Assembly (NCBI RefSeq): GCF_000272405.2
Contig: NZ_AJZM02000128.1
Span: 1 to 34,750, forward strand
From: Vibrio tasmaniensis 1F-187
Lineage (GTDB): Bacteria; Pseudomonadota; Gammaproteobacteria; Enterobacterales; Vibrionaceae
DNA: 34,750 nucleotides
Direction of reading: 5' to 3'
The notes under the pieces were generated by a model that saw only the letters and a list, made by a program, of their open reading frames with translations, ran no database searches and was not told the DNA's origin. The translations under genes were made by a program, and so were the position numbers. Shown here piece by piece: positions 16,282 through 24,698 of the stretch; position 1 is the first letter of the stretch, and each line of letters starts with the position of its first letter.

Positions 16282-17217
16282 ATGGACAAGTTTTCAGATA
16301 TGGCGATGTTCGTGAGCATTGTTAAGCATCACGGGTTAGCAGCGGCGGGGCGAGAGTTAGGGCTTTCTCCTGCGACCATGACAGCAAGGCTTCAGGCGTT
16401 GGAAGAGCGTTATGGTGTGAAGCTGCTGAACCGAAGCACAAGACATGTGTCTTTAACTGACTCTGGGGAGCTGTATCACAAGGCGTGTCTGGAGATATTG
16501 GATAACGTTAGCGAGGCTGAAAACCTGATTCAAAATGGCGTCAAAGAGGTTAAAGGCCCACTAAAGATTGCAGCACCTAAAGACATCGGAAAGCAGTACA
16601 TCCTTCCTATTTTGTCGGAATTTTGTCAGCAGTATCCAGACGTTATTCCCTACCTGTATTTGAACGATCACCTATCGAATATCGCTGAATCAGGCATGGA
16701 CATCGTGATCCGTTATGGGGAATTGGTCGACAGTAGCTTGATCTCAAGACGCTTATCACCAAGCCGACGAGTGCTGTGTGCTTCACCAGAATATCTTGTC
16801 AAGCATGGAACGCCGTTAACACCACAAGATTTGGTCGAGCACGACTGTTTGGCTATGCTGCGTAGCAATGAAGAGCTCAAGACATGGCACTTTCAAGATC
16901 ATGATATGAAGAAGACTGTGACGGTTGTGCCGAAGCGATTTTCAGACGATGGCGAAGTGATTCGATACTGGGCATTGCAAGGAGAAGGGATTGCGTTGAA
17001 GTCGGTGCTGGATGTGCAAGATGACATCAATAACCAACGCCTTGTGACGCTACTTAATGGCTACATGAAGAACTTCAATACTTCTACGTCAGTATCGAGC
17101 GCCGACTTGAATGTGGTGTACATCAGCAAGAAGTATCAGCCTAAGCGTATCCGGCTGTTTTTGGATTATCTGTTTGATAATTTTAATGACTTGGTCGAGA
17201 TATCAGGCAGAGATTAA
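16282..17217 (+). CDS. LysR-family transcriptional regulator
   Basis: A 311-residue LTTR. The winged helix-turn-helix occupies the first ~60 residues (MAMFVSIVKHHGLAAAGREL, then LGLSPATMTARLQALEERYG and LLNRSTRHVSLTDSG). The rest is a periplasmic-binding-protein-like effector domain containing KGPLKIAAPKDIG at the hinge. It belongs to the subgroup that lies next to SDR and quinone/ene-reductase genes and responds to small aromatic or electrophilic effectors. Its divergent placement strongly suggests it controls the SDR-MFS-OYE genes and itself. A copy of the 53-base terminator element follows. Confidence 0.93.
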   Translation: MDKFSDMAMFVSIVKHHGLAAAGRELGLSPATMTARLQALEERYGVKLLNRSTRHVSLTDSGELYHKACLEILDNVSEAENLIQNGVKEVKGPLKIAAPKDIGKQYILPILSEFCQQYPDVIPYLYLNDHLSNIAESGMDIVIRYGELVDSSLISRRLSPSRRVLCASPEYLVKHGTPLTPQDLVEHDCLAMLRSNEELKTWHFQDHDMKKTVTVVPKRFSDDGEVIRYWALQGEGIALKSVLDVQDDINNQRLVTLLNGYMKNFNTSTSVSSADLNVVYISKKYQPKRIRLFLDYLFDNFNDLVEISGRD

Positions 17218-17313
17218 TTATCGTTAATCTATTGAAAATGAAACCTCAATGACGATAGATCTATAGTGACTTTGAAGCTTTATTGATCAAATAAACTTTA
17301 TTAACGAATTGCA

Positions 17314-17369
17314 GTTTACCCCCTAAGTTGCATCTGGCTCGCATTAGTCACGCGAGCCTTTCTTTTTTT
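17314..17369 (+). terminator. Repeated 53-base terminator element, copy 2
   Basis: The same unit as at 11952: GTTTACCCCCTAA, then GGCTCGC (17336-17342), 9-base loop, GCGAGCC (17352-17358) and TTTCTTTTTTT. It ends the lysR transcript. The 200-base gap between lysR and the response regulator is otherwise unremarkable. Confidence 0.85.
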
Positions 17370-17422
17370 GGCGATAAGTATTTGGTTTACGATAATATTT
17401 ATCTCCGATAAAGGGGGAAGTA

Positions 17423-18097
17423 GTGAAAATACTAATTATCGAAGATGACACCACCACAAGAGAATTTGTGGCCAAAGGTCTTGAAGAACATGGTTATGCG
17501 GTCGACCAAGCAGAAGATGGCAAAAAAGGCTTAATGATGGCGTTAAGCTCCGAGTATCAACTGGTGATTCTTGATCGCATGTTACCGTATTTGGATGGAA
17601 TGAAAGTTCTCTCTGCAATCAAAGCGACAGAAGAAAATTTACCGGTATTAATTTTGAGTGCCATGGACAGCGTGGAAGATCGAGTGAATGGCCTTCAAGC
17701 AGGAAGTGATGATTATCTGATAAAACCTTTTGCGCTGGCTGAACTTATCGCGCGCGTAGACATCATTATCAATAGAACCAAACGTCAGCCCGTTACTGAG
17801 ACAAATTTAGTCTATGACTGCTTAGAAATCGATTTACGAGCACATCAAGTCACTTGTATGAATCAAGATCTCCAATTGCAGCCGAAAGAGTTTCAACTGA
17901 TTCAGTATTTTGTCGAGCACAGTGAGCAAGTTGTCTCAAGAATGCGCTTGTTTGAGGCTATTTGGAGCTACCACTTTGACCCGAAAACCAATGTCATTGA
18001 TGTTCATGTCGCCAATTTAAGAAGGAAGCTTGAAGAAGCAGGTTGCCCTGATTTGCTTCATACAGTGAGAGGGGCAGGTTATGTCCTTCGTCGATGA
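17423..18097 (+). CDS. OmpR/PhoB-family response regulator
   Basis: A 224-residue response regulator. The receiver has the acidic pair E7/D8-D9 (IIEDD), phosphoacceptor Asp51 (LVILDRMLPYLDG) and conserved Lys in YLIKPFALAELIARV. The C-terminal winged helix ends with NVIDVHVANLRRKLEE and TVRGAGYVLRR, diagnostic of the OmpR class. The start is GTG at 17423 with GGGGGAAG upstream. It overlaps the kinase gene that follows by 17 bases, so the two are translationally coupled. The order and form resemble QseB/PmrA-type pairs, but no specific signal can be inferred. Confidence 0.95.
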   Translation: MKILIIEDDTTTREFVAKGLEEHGYAVDQAEDGKKGLMMALSSEYQLVILDRMLPYLDGMKVLSAIKATEENLPVLILSAMDSVEDRVNGLQAGSDDYLIKPFALAELIARVDIIINRTKRQPVTETNLVYDCLEIDLRAHQVTCMNQDLQLQPKEFQLIQYFVEHSEQVVSRMRLFEAIWSYHFDPKTNVIDVHVANLRRKLEEAGCPDLLHTVRGAGYVLRR

Positions 18098-19367
18098 TTA
18101 CTCCCTCACTCGTTCCTCTGTATTTAAGACTCTAGTCGGTTTGTTTGTGTTGGTGACAGTGATTAATGTCATCGTGATTAGGCAGGTATACAAAGACTCA
18201 GATGCGTTCCATCGGGCACAACTCATTCGACAGCTGCAAGATGAGTCATCCGAATTCAGTTATGCAGCCAATCAAAGTAAAGAGGACGTTGAAAGGTTAC
18301 TTGCCGTAAAGCAAACATCCGACACTAATTTTTACTATCGCCTTTCTGAGCGAACAAGCCCTTTACTAACCACGTCTTATCCTGTTGTTTCGCTTATGTC
18401 TGAAACCGCCAACATTAGCATTGGAGATACGCATCGCTTGGTGATTGGTATTGATAGACAGGCGGTAGAAGAGTATCGAAAAACTCTAATCCCGATTGTA
18501 TTTTCGGGCATTGTACTTCCTATTGCCGTTATGCTGATCGCGGCTCTGTTTTTTACGGTTCTGATCTTAAAGCGTTTAGAAAGAGTCAACCAAGCGATGA
18601 ATCGAGTGCTGTGTGGTGAAAAAAGCGTAAAAATCCCCGTATCCAAACAAGATGATGAATTTGATATTTTGGCGATCCATCTCAACTTCATGATTGAGCA
18701 AATGGCTAAAAATGAAGAGTCATTGAAGTCGTTAACAGTAGGCATGGCTCATGATATGCGCACTCCCATGGCTCGGCTAAAGTTACGCTTAGAAGAGGTA
18801 TTATCGGATTCAACATTGACCGACGAACATCAAGAGCAATTCTCGGCTTGCCATGATGAGCTGGAACTCATTCTATCGCTATTCAATAGTATGTTAGAGA
18901 TCACTAAGCTGAATAGCGGGCAAACTTTGATCGCCACAGAGCGTGTAGACCTTGGAAAAATAGCTCAAGATGCTATTGAATTTATTAGCCCTATCGCCGA
19001 GATGAAACAGCAAAACTTGGTTTGTCGTCTAGACCAAGAGTGCGAAGTATTGGGGGATAAAAGCCTACTGTTTAGGGCTGTCTTCAACTTGGTTGAAAAT
19101 GCAGTGAAATACACACCTGAAAAGGGAAAAATTGAAGTGGTGGTTGATTACTTTGGTGTCACGGTGGCAGACAACGGTATCGGGATATCAGATAAAGACA
19201 AGATGAATGTTTGTCGGCCTATGTTCCGTGCTGATAAAAGTCGAACGGAATTTGGCAACGGCCTTGGCTTGTCTCTGGTTGATGCCGTAGTAAAGCGTCA
19301 CCATGCCCATCTTATTTTAAGAGATAACACCCCAGGATTAAGGGCTCGCCTCTATTTTGAACGTTAA
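18081..19367 (+). CDS. Membrane sensor histidine kinase (HAMP-HisKA-HATPase)
   Basis: A 428-residue kinase, partner of the preceding regulator. TM1 lies about residues 13-35 and TM2 about 136-163, enclosing a ~100-residue periplasmic sensor domain with no recognised fold. HAMP follows. The phospho-accepting His224 is in GMAHDMRTPMARL. The ATPase domain has the N box VFNLVENAVKYTP, G1 VADNGIGIS and G2 NGLGLSLV. The ATG at 18081 lies inside the last codons of the regulator gene. The sensor domain is the place to look for the stimulus, which the sequence does not reveal. A hypothetical gene is convergent 45 bases away. Confidence 0.94.
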   Translation: MSFVDDYSLTRSSVFKTLVGLFVLVTVINVIVIRQVYKDSDAFHRAQLIRQLQDESSEFSYAANQSKEDVERLLAVKQTSDTNFYYRLSERTSPLLTTSYPVVSLMSETANISIGDTHRLVIGIDRQAVEEYRKTLIPIVFSGIVLPIAVMLIAALFFTVLILKRLERVNQAMNRVLCGEKSVKIPVSKQDDEFDILAIHLNFMIEQMAKNEESLKSLTVGMAHDMRTPMARLKLRLEEVLSDSTLTDEHQEQFSACHDELELILSLFNSMLEITKLNSGQTLIATERVDLGKIAQDAIEFISPIAEMKQQNLVCRLDQECEVLGDKSLLFRAVFNLVENAVKYTPEKGKIEVVVDYFGVTVADNGIGISDKDKMNVCRPMFRADKSRTEFGNGLGLSLVDAVVKRHHAHLILRDNTPGLRARLYFER

Positions 19368-19412
19368 CTTTAGTGGACTTTGTAGGCTGCTCAACACCTT
19401 AATCCTTATTCG

Positions 19413-20132
19413 TTAGGCGCGTTTTTTAGGGTGTAGTATTTGGTTGAATAAACTGCGCTGAGAGCCAATTTCCATCGTTGCCTTGACTAACGATTTCAAT
19501 AACTTATCGGATGCGCTATAGAAATTTGTTATTGGATTTGAAAAATCTCTAATATCCAACTTTGAGATAATCTCGTACTGGTTCAACGCATCTGCATCTC
19601 TATGAGCAATAGTATTAAGCCTAACTTCACGAAACTGCTGGATAGTGACTTTATGAGCTTTGCGTAATTCCTTTAATGCTCCTGACACTTCTTTTTTTGA
19701 TTCATCAGATAAACCTGTGCACTCAAAAATAAACCCCATTTTCTTGCCCGTCACCTTTGTCATATCCCATTCATATATGGTCAAGAGCAGAGTACGCAAA
19801 GCTATGCCTCGTTTCGTTTCGTTCGGATGCGCAAAAGCATCTGCTTTCAAGGCTTGGATGTCTCTTTCGGCAAGTAGAAAATAAAGACTAAGGTTGAAGA
19901 ACTGTTTAGATGCAGGGAAATATTCAGCATTGATCTTTTTCATCTGCTCAACAACTGTATGAATTGTGTTGTTAATCACTTTATCTCTAAACTGGAACTC
20001 TTTGTTTAGCTTTCGATGTAACCGCCACAAGAATAATGCTTTCAACTGCTTTCCAAATTTCTGATGGAATTTCATACGCCACCATCGTTCTTGAACTTGG
20101 CGAGAAGAATTCAAAAATTTTTGACTCATCAT
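19413..20132 (-). CDS. Unrecognised protein with HEPN-like R-x5-H motif
   Basis: I do not firmly recognise this 239-residue helical, charged protein. Near the C-terminus it has RLNTIAHRDAD, which fits the R-x4-6-H pattern of HEPN ribonuclease-like domains; the surrounding layout recalls AbiU2-type proteins, some linked to phage defence. That link is weak and inferred. The start is uncertain: ATGATG at 20132 makes the protein overlap an upstream ORF by 146 bases, with an unusually basic, Trp-rich first 50 residues. A GTG at 19979 (residue 52, GTG ATT AAC) would begin the protein just after the upstream ORF's stop and looks more natural. No signal peptide or membrane segment was seen. Confidence 0.65.
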   Translation of the reverse strand: MMSQKFLNSSRQVQERWWRMKFHQKFGKQLKALFLWRLHRKLNKEFQFRDKVINNTIHTVVEQMKKINAEYFPASKQFFNLSLYFLLAERDIQALKADAFAHPNETKRGIALRTLLLTIYEWDMTKVTGKKMGFIFECTGLSDESKKEVSGALKELRKAHKVTIQQFREVRLNTIAHRDADALNQYEIISKLDIRDFSNPITNFYSASDKLLKSLVKATMEIGSQRSLFNQILHPKKRA

Positions 20133-20286
20133 AATATTCCACTGTAGCGCCTAACATTTTAATATCGTACATACACGAATCTATTCCGCCTAACATATCA
20201 AGATTATTGCTTATAACCAACTGAATGCTATGCATATAATGTAAAACAGTTTTATTGTTTAAATGAGTAACCTTGCAAGCACACAT
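19987..20286 (-). CDS. Hypothetical small protein, overlaps next gene
   Basis: A 99-residue ORF in the frame overlapping the start of the HEPN-like gene. Its codons look ordinary throughout, including in the overlap (residues ~52-99), where the other frame is rich in rarer Arg codons. This supports it as the real gene there. An AGGAGGT at 20288-20294 sits only two bases before ATG 20286, which is too close, so translation may begin further in, for example ATG at 20235. No domain was recognised. It may pair with the downstream gene as a two-gene unit. A frameshift joining the two cannot be excluded: an A5T5 run lies in the overlap. Confidence 0.45.
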   Translation of the reverse strand: MCACKVTHLNNKTVLHYMHSIQLVISNNLDMLGGIDSCMYDIKMLGATVEYYDESKIFEFFSPSSRTMVAYEIPSEIWKAVESIILVAVTSKAKQRVPV

Positions 20287-20417
20287 TACCTCCTAGGTGG
20301 GGTACGTTATCAGTCTGAAATGGTTCTTGAATTAGTGATTAATCAACGTCTTAAAAGTGGTTATTCGTGCTTACACAATGTTAAGACCCTGTCTTTTTCT
20401 CTTTACGCTGCGAGTGC

Positions 20418-20444
20418 AAAAAAGCCAAAGCGAATAGCTTTGGC
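20418..20444 (-). terminator. Rho-independent terminator of the PTS gene
   Basis: Read on the minus strand, GCCAAAGC / GCTTTGGC (20437-20444 with 20424-20431, 5-base loop) is followed by a run of six T (20418-20423). It lies about 55 bases past the stop of the PTS permease gene. Confidence 0.9.
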
Positions 20445-20497
20445 CTGAGTGTTTTAATGTGAATCGCAACGTGTGCTGTGTTTTAGTGACGCTGGGT

Positions 20498-21976
20498 TTA
20501 ACTCGGAAGTGGAACCGAGGTTAGATCTTGGCTTTTAGGGATTTGAGTCATCGCATGAGCGATCTCCTCTGCCTCTGTGCCAATAATAACCTGAAGGTTG
20601 TTAGCCCCAATTTTTACCACGCCCATTGCGCCAATCGCTTTCAGTGTCGCTTCATCAACAATGCTGATGTCTTTAAGTGTTAAACGCAGTCTTGTGATGC
20701 ATGAATCGATACTGGTTAGGTTGGCATGCCCCCCTAGCGCTTTTAAGTATTGCGCCGCCTTCTCATTCGATGAAACTTGGTTTACTTCTGCAACGTCCAC
20801 ATCTTCACGTCCCGGTGTTTTGAGATCGAACTTTAGGATGGCGAAGCGGAATATTGAGTAGTAAATCGTCGCAAAGAATAGACCTTGAAGTATCAACATG
20901 TAAGGTTTTACTGCGAGCGGAAGATTGTAAGACAGCACGAAGTCAATTAACCCACCACTGAAGGTAAAGCCAGCGATCCACTGCATACTAGCAGCAATGT
21001 ATAGCGACATAGCGGCAAGAAGCGCGTGAATAACATAAAGCACAGGTGCCACGAACATGAAGGCAAACTCAATCGGTTCTGTTACGCCAGTTAAGATAGC
21101 GGTTAACGCTGAAGCACCTAGAATACCGCCGACTTTCTTTTTGTTTTCTGGTTTTGCACAGTGGTACATCGCTAAACATGCCGCTGGTAAGCCATAACCC
21201 ATAACAGGGAAGAAGCCACCTTGATAAATACCCGTTACACCGAGTTCGCCAGTGCCCGACCAGAATTTAGAAATGTCATTGATGCCCACTAAATCGAATA
21301 GGAAAACTTGGTTAAGTGCGTGGTGCAAGCCAACAGGAATAAGTAAGCGGTTAAAGAAACCATAGAGGCCAGCGCCTGTCGCACCCATTTCAGAAATAGA
21401 GATGCCGAACTCAACCAGTGCTCCGTAGACGACAGGCCACACATAAACCATGACTAAGCTGATACTAATCGCGGCCAGAGAAGTGATGATTGGAACGAAG
21501 CGCTTGCCACCAAAGAATCCGAGAGCCGCAGGCAGTTTTATGGTGTGGAATCGGTTATATAGAGTGGCGGCGACAATACCTATCATGATGCCAGTGAATG
21601 CACTCACTGCTGCATTGGAGGCGATAAGTTCAGATGCGCCCATTTGGTCAACAGGGACACCGGTGATTTGTGAGATAACATTCACGTTACCCACGATCAT
21701 TTCCACGACGAGTAGACCTAATAGGCCAGAGAGAGCGGCAGCTCCGTTATTGTCTTTCGCTAAACCATAAGCGACACCAACCGCGAATAACCACGCTTGG
21801 TTATCCATAATGCCTTTACCACCGTATACCAGTATGGTGGCTAAGGCGCTGTTAGCTCCCCAACCTGATGGGTCAAGGGCATAACCTAGCCCTAGCATCA
21901 AACCACCAGCAGGCAGTACGGCGATCGGCACCATCAGTGCTTTGCCGATTTTTTGTAAGTATCCAAGTATGTTCAC
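20498..21976 (-). CDS. nagE: PTS permease IICB, N-acetylglucosamine/glucose family (NagE-like)
   Basis: A 492-residue phosphotransferase-system permease with an N-terminal membrane IIC domain and C-terminal IIB domain; no IIA domain, so it relies on a separate IIA-Glc. The N-terminus MNILGYLQKIGKALMVPIAV resembles NagE more than PtsG. IIC motifs include the GVTEPIEFAFMF segment, holding the sugar-contacting Glu. The IIB phosphorylation Cys is residue 426 in SIDSCITRLRL. It imports and phosphorylates an amino sugar or hexose; the exact sugar is uncertain. It stands alone, without nagA/nagB beside it. A strong terminator lies downstream; the 200-base upstream region presumably holds its promoter. 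Confidence 0.85.
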   Translation of the reverse strand: MNILGYLQKIGKALMVPIAVLPAGGLMLGLGYALDPSGWGANSALATILVYGGKGIMDNQAWLFAVGVAYGLAKDNNGAAALSGLLGLLVVEMIVGNVNVISQITGVPVDQMGASELIASNAAVSAFTGIMIGIVAATLYNRFHTIKLPAALGFFGGKRFVPIITSLAAISISLVMVYVWPVVYGALVEFGISISEMGATGAGLYGFFNRLLIPVGLHHALNQVFLFDLVGINDISKFWSGTGELGVTGIYQGGFFPVMGYGLPAACLAMYHCAKPENKKKVGGILGASALTAILTGVTEPIEFAFMFVAPVLYVIHALLAAMSLYIAASMQWIAGFTFSGGLIDFVLSYNLPLAVKPYMLILQGLFFATIYYSIFRFAILKFDLKTPGREDVDVAEVNQVSSNEKAAQYLKALGGHANLTSIDSCITRLRLTLKDISIVDEATLKAIGAMGVVKIGANNLQVIIGTEAEEIAHAMTQIPKSQDLTSVPLPS

Positions 21977-22216
21977 GTTTTTTCTCTCTCTATTTTTATT
22001 GATAGGGAGAGCTTACTTGCATAAGGATTAAGGATCGGTTGTGCTTAGATTAACGATTATTAATGTAGGGCGATGTCGTTGTAAAACTGAGAACTATTGA
22101 AGGTTTTATGGATAAGTTGATTGTTCTAAAAATGCTAAATTCAAAGCTTCCTTACGGACAACGTAAACAGTTCTCGTTAAGATAGCTTGACCACATGGAC
22201 GTGATTGGAGATAAAA

Positions 22217-22609
22217 ATGAAAGTCGTCGGAGATACGGTTATCCAACCTTTTCACAAGGCAACCTGCCATTGCGGTGCGGTTGAACTAGAGCTCAGTTTA
22301 TCTAACGGGATAGAAAAACCACGCCGCTGTGATTGTTCTATCTGTCGTCGCAGGGGAGCGATTGTGGGCTCTGTTGCGCTGGATGGAATCAAGATCCTCA
22401 AAGGTGCTGAGCATCTCAAGCTTTATCAATTCAATACCAACACCGCGAAGCATTACTTCTGCTCAAACTGCGGTATCTATACTCATCACCAACGCCGCTC
22501 AAGCCTCAATGAATATGGATTTAACATCGGTTGTTTGGAAGGAGTAAACCCTTTTGATATTGGCGATGTGGTGACTAATGATGGTGTCAATCACCCTGCT
22601 GATCGCTAA
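22217..22609 (+). CDS. GFA-family (CENP-V/GFA domain) zinc protein
   Basis: A 130-residue protein of the glutathione-dependent formaldehyde-activating (GFA) fold. The characteristic zinc cysteines are visible: CHCGAVE near the N-terminus, CDCSICRRRG in the centre and CSNCG in the second half. The open frame extends to 22205, but ATG at 22217 with GGAG seven bases upstream is the better start. Most GFA proteins have unproven function; a link to glutathione or aldehyde adducts is family-level knowledge only. It is followed by OsmC and PatB-like genes on the same strand with gaps of 56 and about 120 bases. Confidence 0.9.
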   Translation: MKVVGDTVIQPFHKATCHCGAVELELSLSNGIEKPRRCDCSICRRRGAIVGSVALDGIKILKGAEHLKLYQFNTNTAKHYFCSNCGIYTHHQRRSSLNEYGFNIGCLEGVNPFDIGDVVTNDGVNHPADR

Positions 22610-22665
22610 ATAACTCGTCGTTTGAGAACCAATTATTTGATAACTAATGGATAGAGGAAGGGATT

Positions 22666-23133
22666 ATGTCTGAATATAGTGCGGTGATTCGTTGGGCTCG
22701 TGGTGACGATGAAGCCTTTAGTGACAACCAATACAGTCGCGGTCATACGTGGGAGTTCGATGGTGGTATCACTGTGCCAGCTTCATCTTCTCCTCATGTT
22801 GTGCCACTGCCGTTTTCGGTGGAAGCGAATGTCGACCCAGAAGAAGCGTTTATCGCGGCACTTTCTAGCTGCCATATGCTGACGTTTTTGGGCATTGCTG
22901 CAAAGCAGAAGTACGTGATCGACTCTTATGTGGATGATGCGATTGGTGTGCTGGAAGAAGATGAATCTGGCCGCTCGTCTATCACTAAGGTGACTCTGCG
23001 ACCTGATATTGTGTTCTTAGGCACTAAGAAGCCAACTGCCAAACAGCTCGACAAACTGCATCATTTAGCGCACAAAAACTGCTTTATCGCGAACTCGGTC
23101 AAGACTGAGATAAAGGTCGAGATGCGAGATTAA
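22666..23133 (+). CDS. OsmC-family peroxiredoxin-like protein
   Basis: A 155-residue OsmC/Ohr superfamily protein. The first redox Cys lies in AALSSCHMLTFL, the helix-start motif of the family, and the second in HKNCFIANSV near the C-terminus. The N-terminal sheet region includes the basic GHTWEFDGG segment. Family members reduce organic hydroperoxides with thiols or lipoyl proteins. It belongs to the OsmC branch that carries the SCHM variant. AGAGGAAGG is the ribosome site. It may share a transcript with the flanking GFA and PLP enzyme genes, which would suit a thiol/electrophile stress role (inference). Confidence 0.92.
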   Translation: MSEYSAVIRWARGDDEAFSDNQYSRGHTWEFDGGITVPASSSPHVVPLPFSVEANVDPEEAFIAALSSCHMLTFLGIAAKQKYVIDSYVDDAIGVLEEDESGRSSITKVTLRPDIVFLGTKKPTAKQLDKLHHLAHKNCFIANSVKTEIKVEMRD

Positions 23134-23255
23134 TTTAAATTAGTCACAAGATTTCTTTGGAAGCTTCGTCTTTTGAGCCTTGTCATCGTCTTAAGGGTAT
23201 TCAGGCAATCCAGTTGATTGCAAAAGAACCAAACACACTATTTGAGGAACCCTTC

Positions 23256-24488
23256 ATGACAGCGTTTAACAGTGCATCGAATTACGGTGAAAATGCGTTT
23301 ATCAAAAGCAAACCAGAGATGCTAGATAGCATTTACAACACCACCGATGTATTCCCATATTGGGTTGCCGATATGGATTTTCAGGTAGCAGAACCGATCA
23401 CTCAAGAGCTGAATCGTTTAGTTGAGCGTGGAGTGTACTCGTATGAGTTCAATGAACAGGCGGTGTTTGAGGCGCTTTCTCAATGGTATTCAAAACGTCA
23501 TGGTTTGAACCTATCTGCTGATAAGTTCGTTCAGGTGCCGGGTGTGTTACCAGGCATCGCGTTGTTACTGCGCCAGTTTACTAATGAGGGTGATGGTGTA
23601 CTTATTCATACGCCGGCTTACCATCAGTTCGCTAATTTGGTGAATAAAGCAGGTCGTCAGGTGGTGAATAGCCCGTTGATTAATGACGGACAGAGTTATC
23701 AGATTGATTTTTCTGGTATGGAGCAACAGATCATCGAACAGCAAGTGAAGACGATGATTCTCTGCAATCCGCATAATCCGACTGGGCGAGTGTGGACACC
23801 TCAAGAAATTGAACAAGTCATCGAAATCGCCAAGCGCCACGATGTGCTGATCATCAGTGATGAAGTCCATTCCGACATTATTTTTGAAGGTCATTCTTTT
23901 ACGAGCTTAACCAGCTTTGATTACGACAAGGTCATTTCCTTGATTGGCTCTCCAGCGAAAACCTTCGGTATGCACAGCATCTCAAATGGTTATGTGTACA
24001 CCAACAATCATGAGTTATTTGAAGCGTTCAAAACCAATGTGGTGGCGATGTATCTCGACCATGGTAATGCGTTCAGCACATTTGCAACCGTGGCGGCCTT
24101 TGAGAAAGGTGAAGAGTGGTTAGACGGCATGCTAGTGTATCTGCAAGACACAGTTAAGTGGATTACCGAATTTTCTGAGCAGCGAATTCCTCAGCTAAAA
24201 GTCTTCCAACCGCAAGGGACTTACCAAGTGTGGTTTGATTTCTCAGGCTTGGATTTTTCGGAAGAAGAGCTAAAAAATGTGGTGTTTGAACAGGCTAAAA
24301 TGGGCTTAACCCCAGGAGGTTGGTTTGGTGCACAAAGCCCTAACTTCATGCGAATGAACATCGCGACGTCACGCGATAATATCGAGCAATCATTTACCGC
24401 GTTAGCAGATGTAATTGATGGCTTTGAGCGAGGACGTCAGACTTCTTCAACTTGTTGTAATAGCGGTGCTTCAAAAAGCTGCTGCTGA
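23256..24488 (+). CDS. MalY/PatB-family PLP aminotransferase / C-S lyase, Cys-rich tail
   Basis: A 410-residue fold-type I PLP enzyme of the MalY/PatB group, typically cystathionine beta-lyases. WVADMDFQVAEPI is the group's hallmark N-terminus. CNPHNPTGRVW, IISDEVHSDI and the Lys of SPAKTFGMHSISNG (Schiff-base lysine) are all in place. The frame stays open upstream to 23157, but ATG at 23256 with GAGG eight bases before it gives the normal family start. The last 15 or so residues, STCCNSGASKSCC, are an unusual extension with two CC pairs, absent from the canonical fold, which might bind metal or form disulfides. The expected reaction is beta-elimination of cystathionine or cysteine conjugates. 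Confidence 0.92.
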   Translation: MTAFNSASNYGENAFIKSKPEMLDSIYNTTDVFPYWVADMDFQVAEPITQELNRLVERGVYSYEFNEQAVFEALSQWYSKRHGLNLSADKFVQVPGVLPGIALLLRQFTNEGDGVLIHTPAYHQFANLVNKAGRQVVNSPLINDGQSYQIDFSGMEQQIIEQQVKTMILCNPHNPTGRVWTPQEIEQVIEIAKRHDVLIISDEVHSDIIFEGHSFTSLTSFDYDKVISLIGSPAKTFGMHSISNGYVYTNNHELFEAFKTNVVAMYLDHGNAFSTFATVAAFEKGEEWLDGMLVYLQDTVKWITEFSEQRIPQLKVFQPQGTYQVWFDFSGLDFSEEELKNVVFEQAKMGLTPGGWFGAQSPNFMRMNIATSRDNIEQSFTALADVIDGFERGRQTSSTCCNSGASKSCC

Positions 24489-24548
24489 TTATCCATGTTG
24501 AATTGAAAATGCTTAGCCGCTGATGCTGATCATTGGGCTCTAAAGAAC

Positions 24549-24591
24549 AAAAAACCGCGAGGCTGCTTAGTGCATCACTGGCGGTTTTTTT
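24549..24591 (+). terminator. Rho-independent terminator after the PLP enzyme gene
   Basis: AAAAAACCGC (24549-24558) pairs with GCGGTTTTTT (24581-24590), with a 22-base loop; T run on the plus strand and A run on the other side. It lies 60 bases past the stop. Confidence 0.85.
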
Positions 24592-24698
24592 GTGTCTGTG
24601 TAATTCTAAGCATGATTTTATTGATAGAGAATGTTGAGTTGCCGAGTGGTAGTTAGAGAGCGCTTGAATGATTGGTATAGGTTGGTTGGCAGAGAGTT

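Noticed and set aside
20263..20448. 61-residue plus-strand ORF after the small hypothetical gene
   Set aside because: Runs through the terminator of the PTS gene, with no plausible start signal or recognisable domain.
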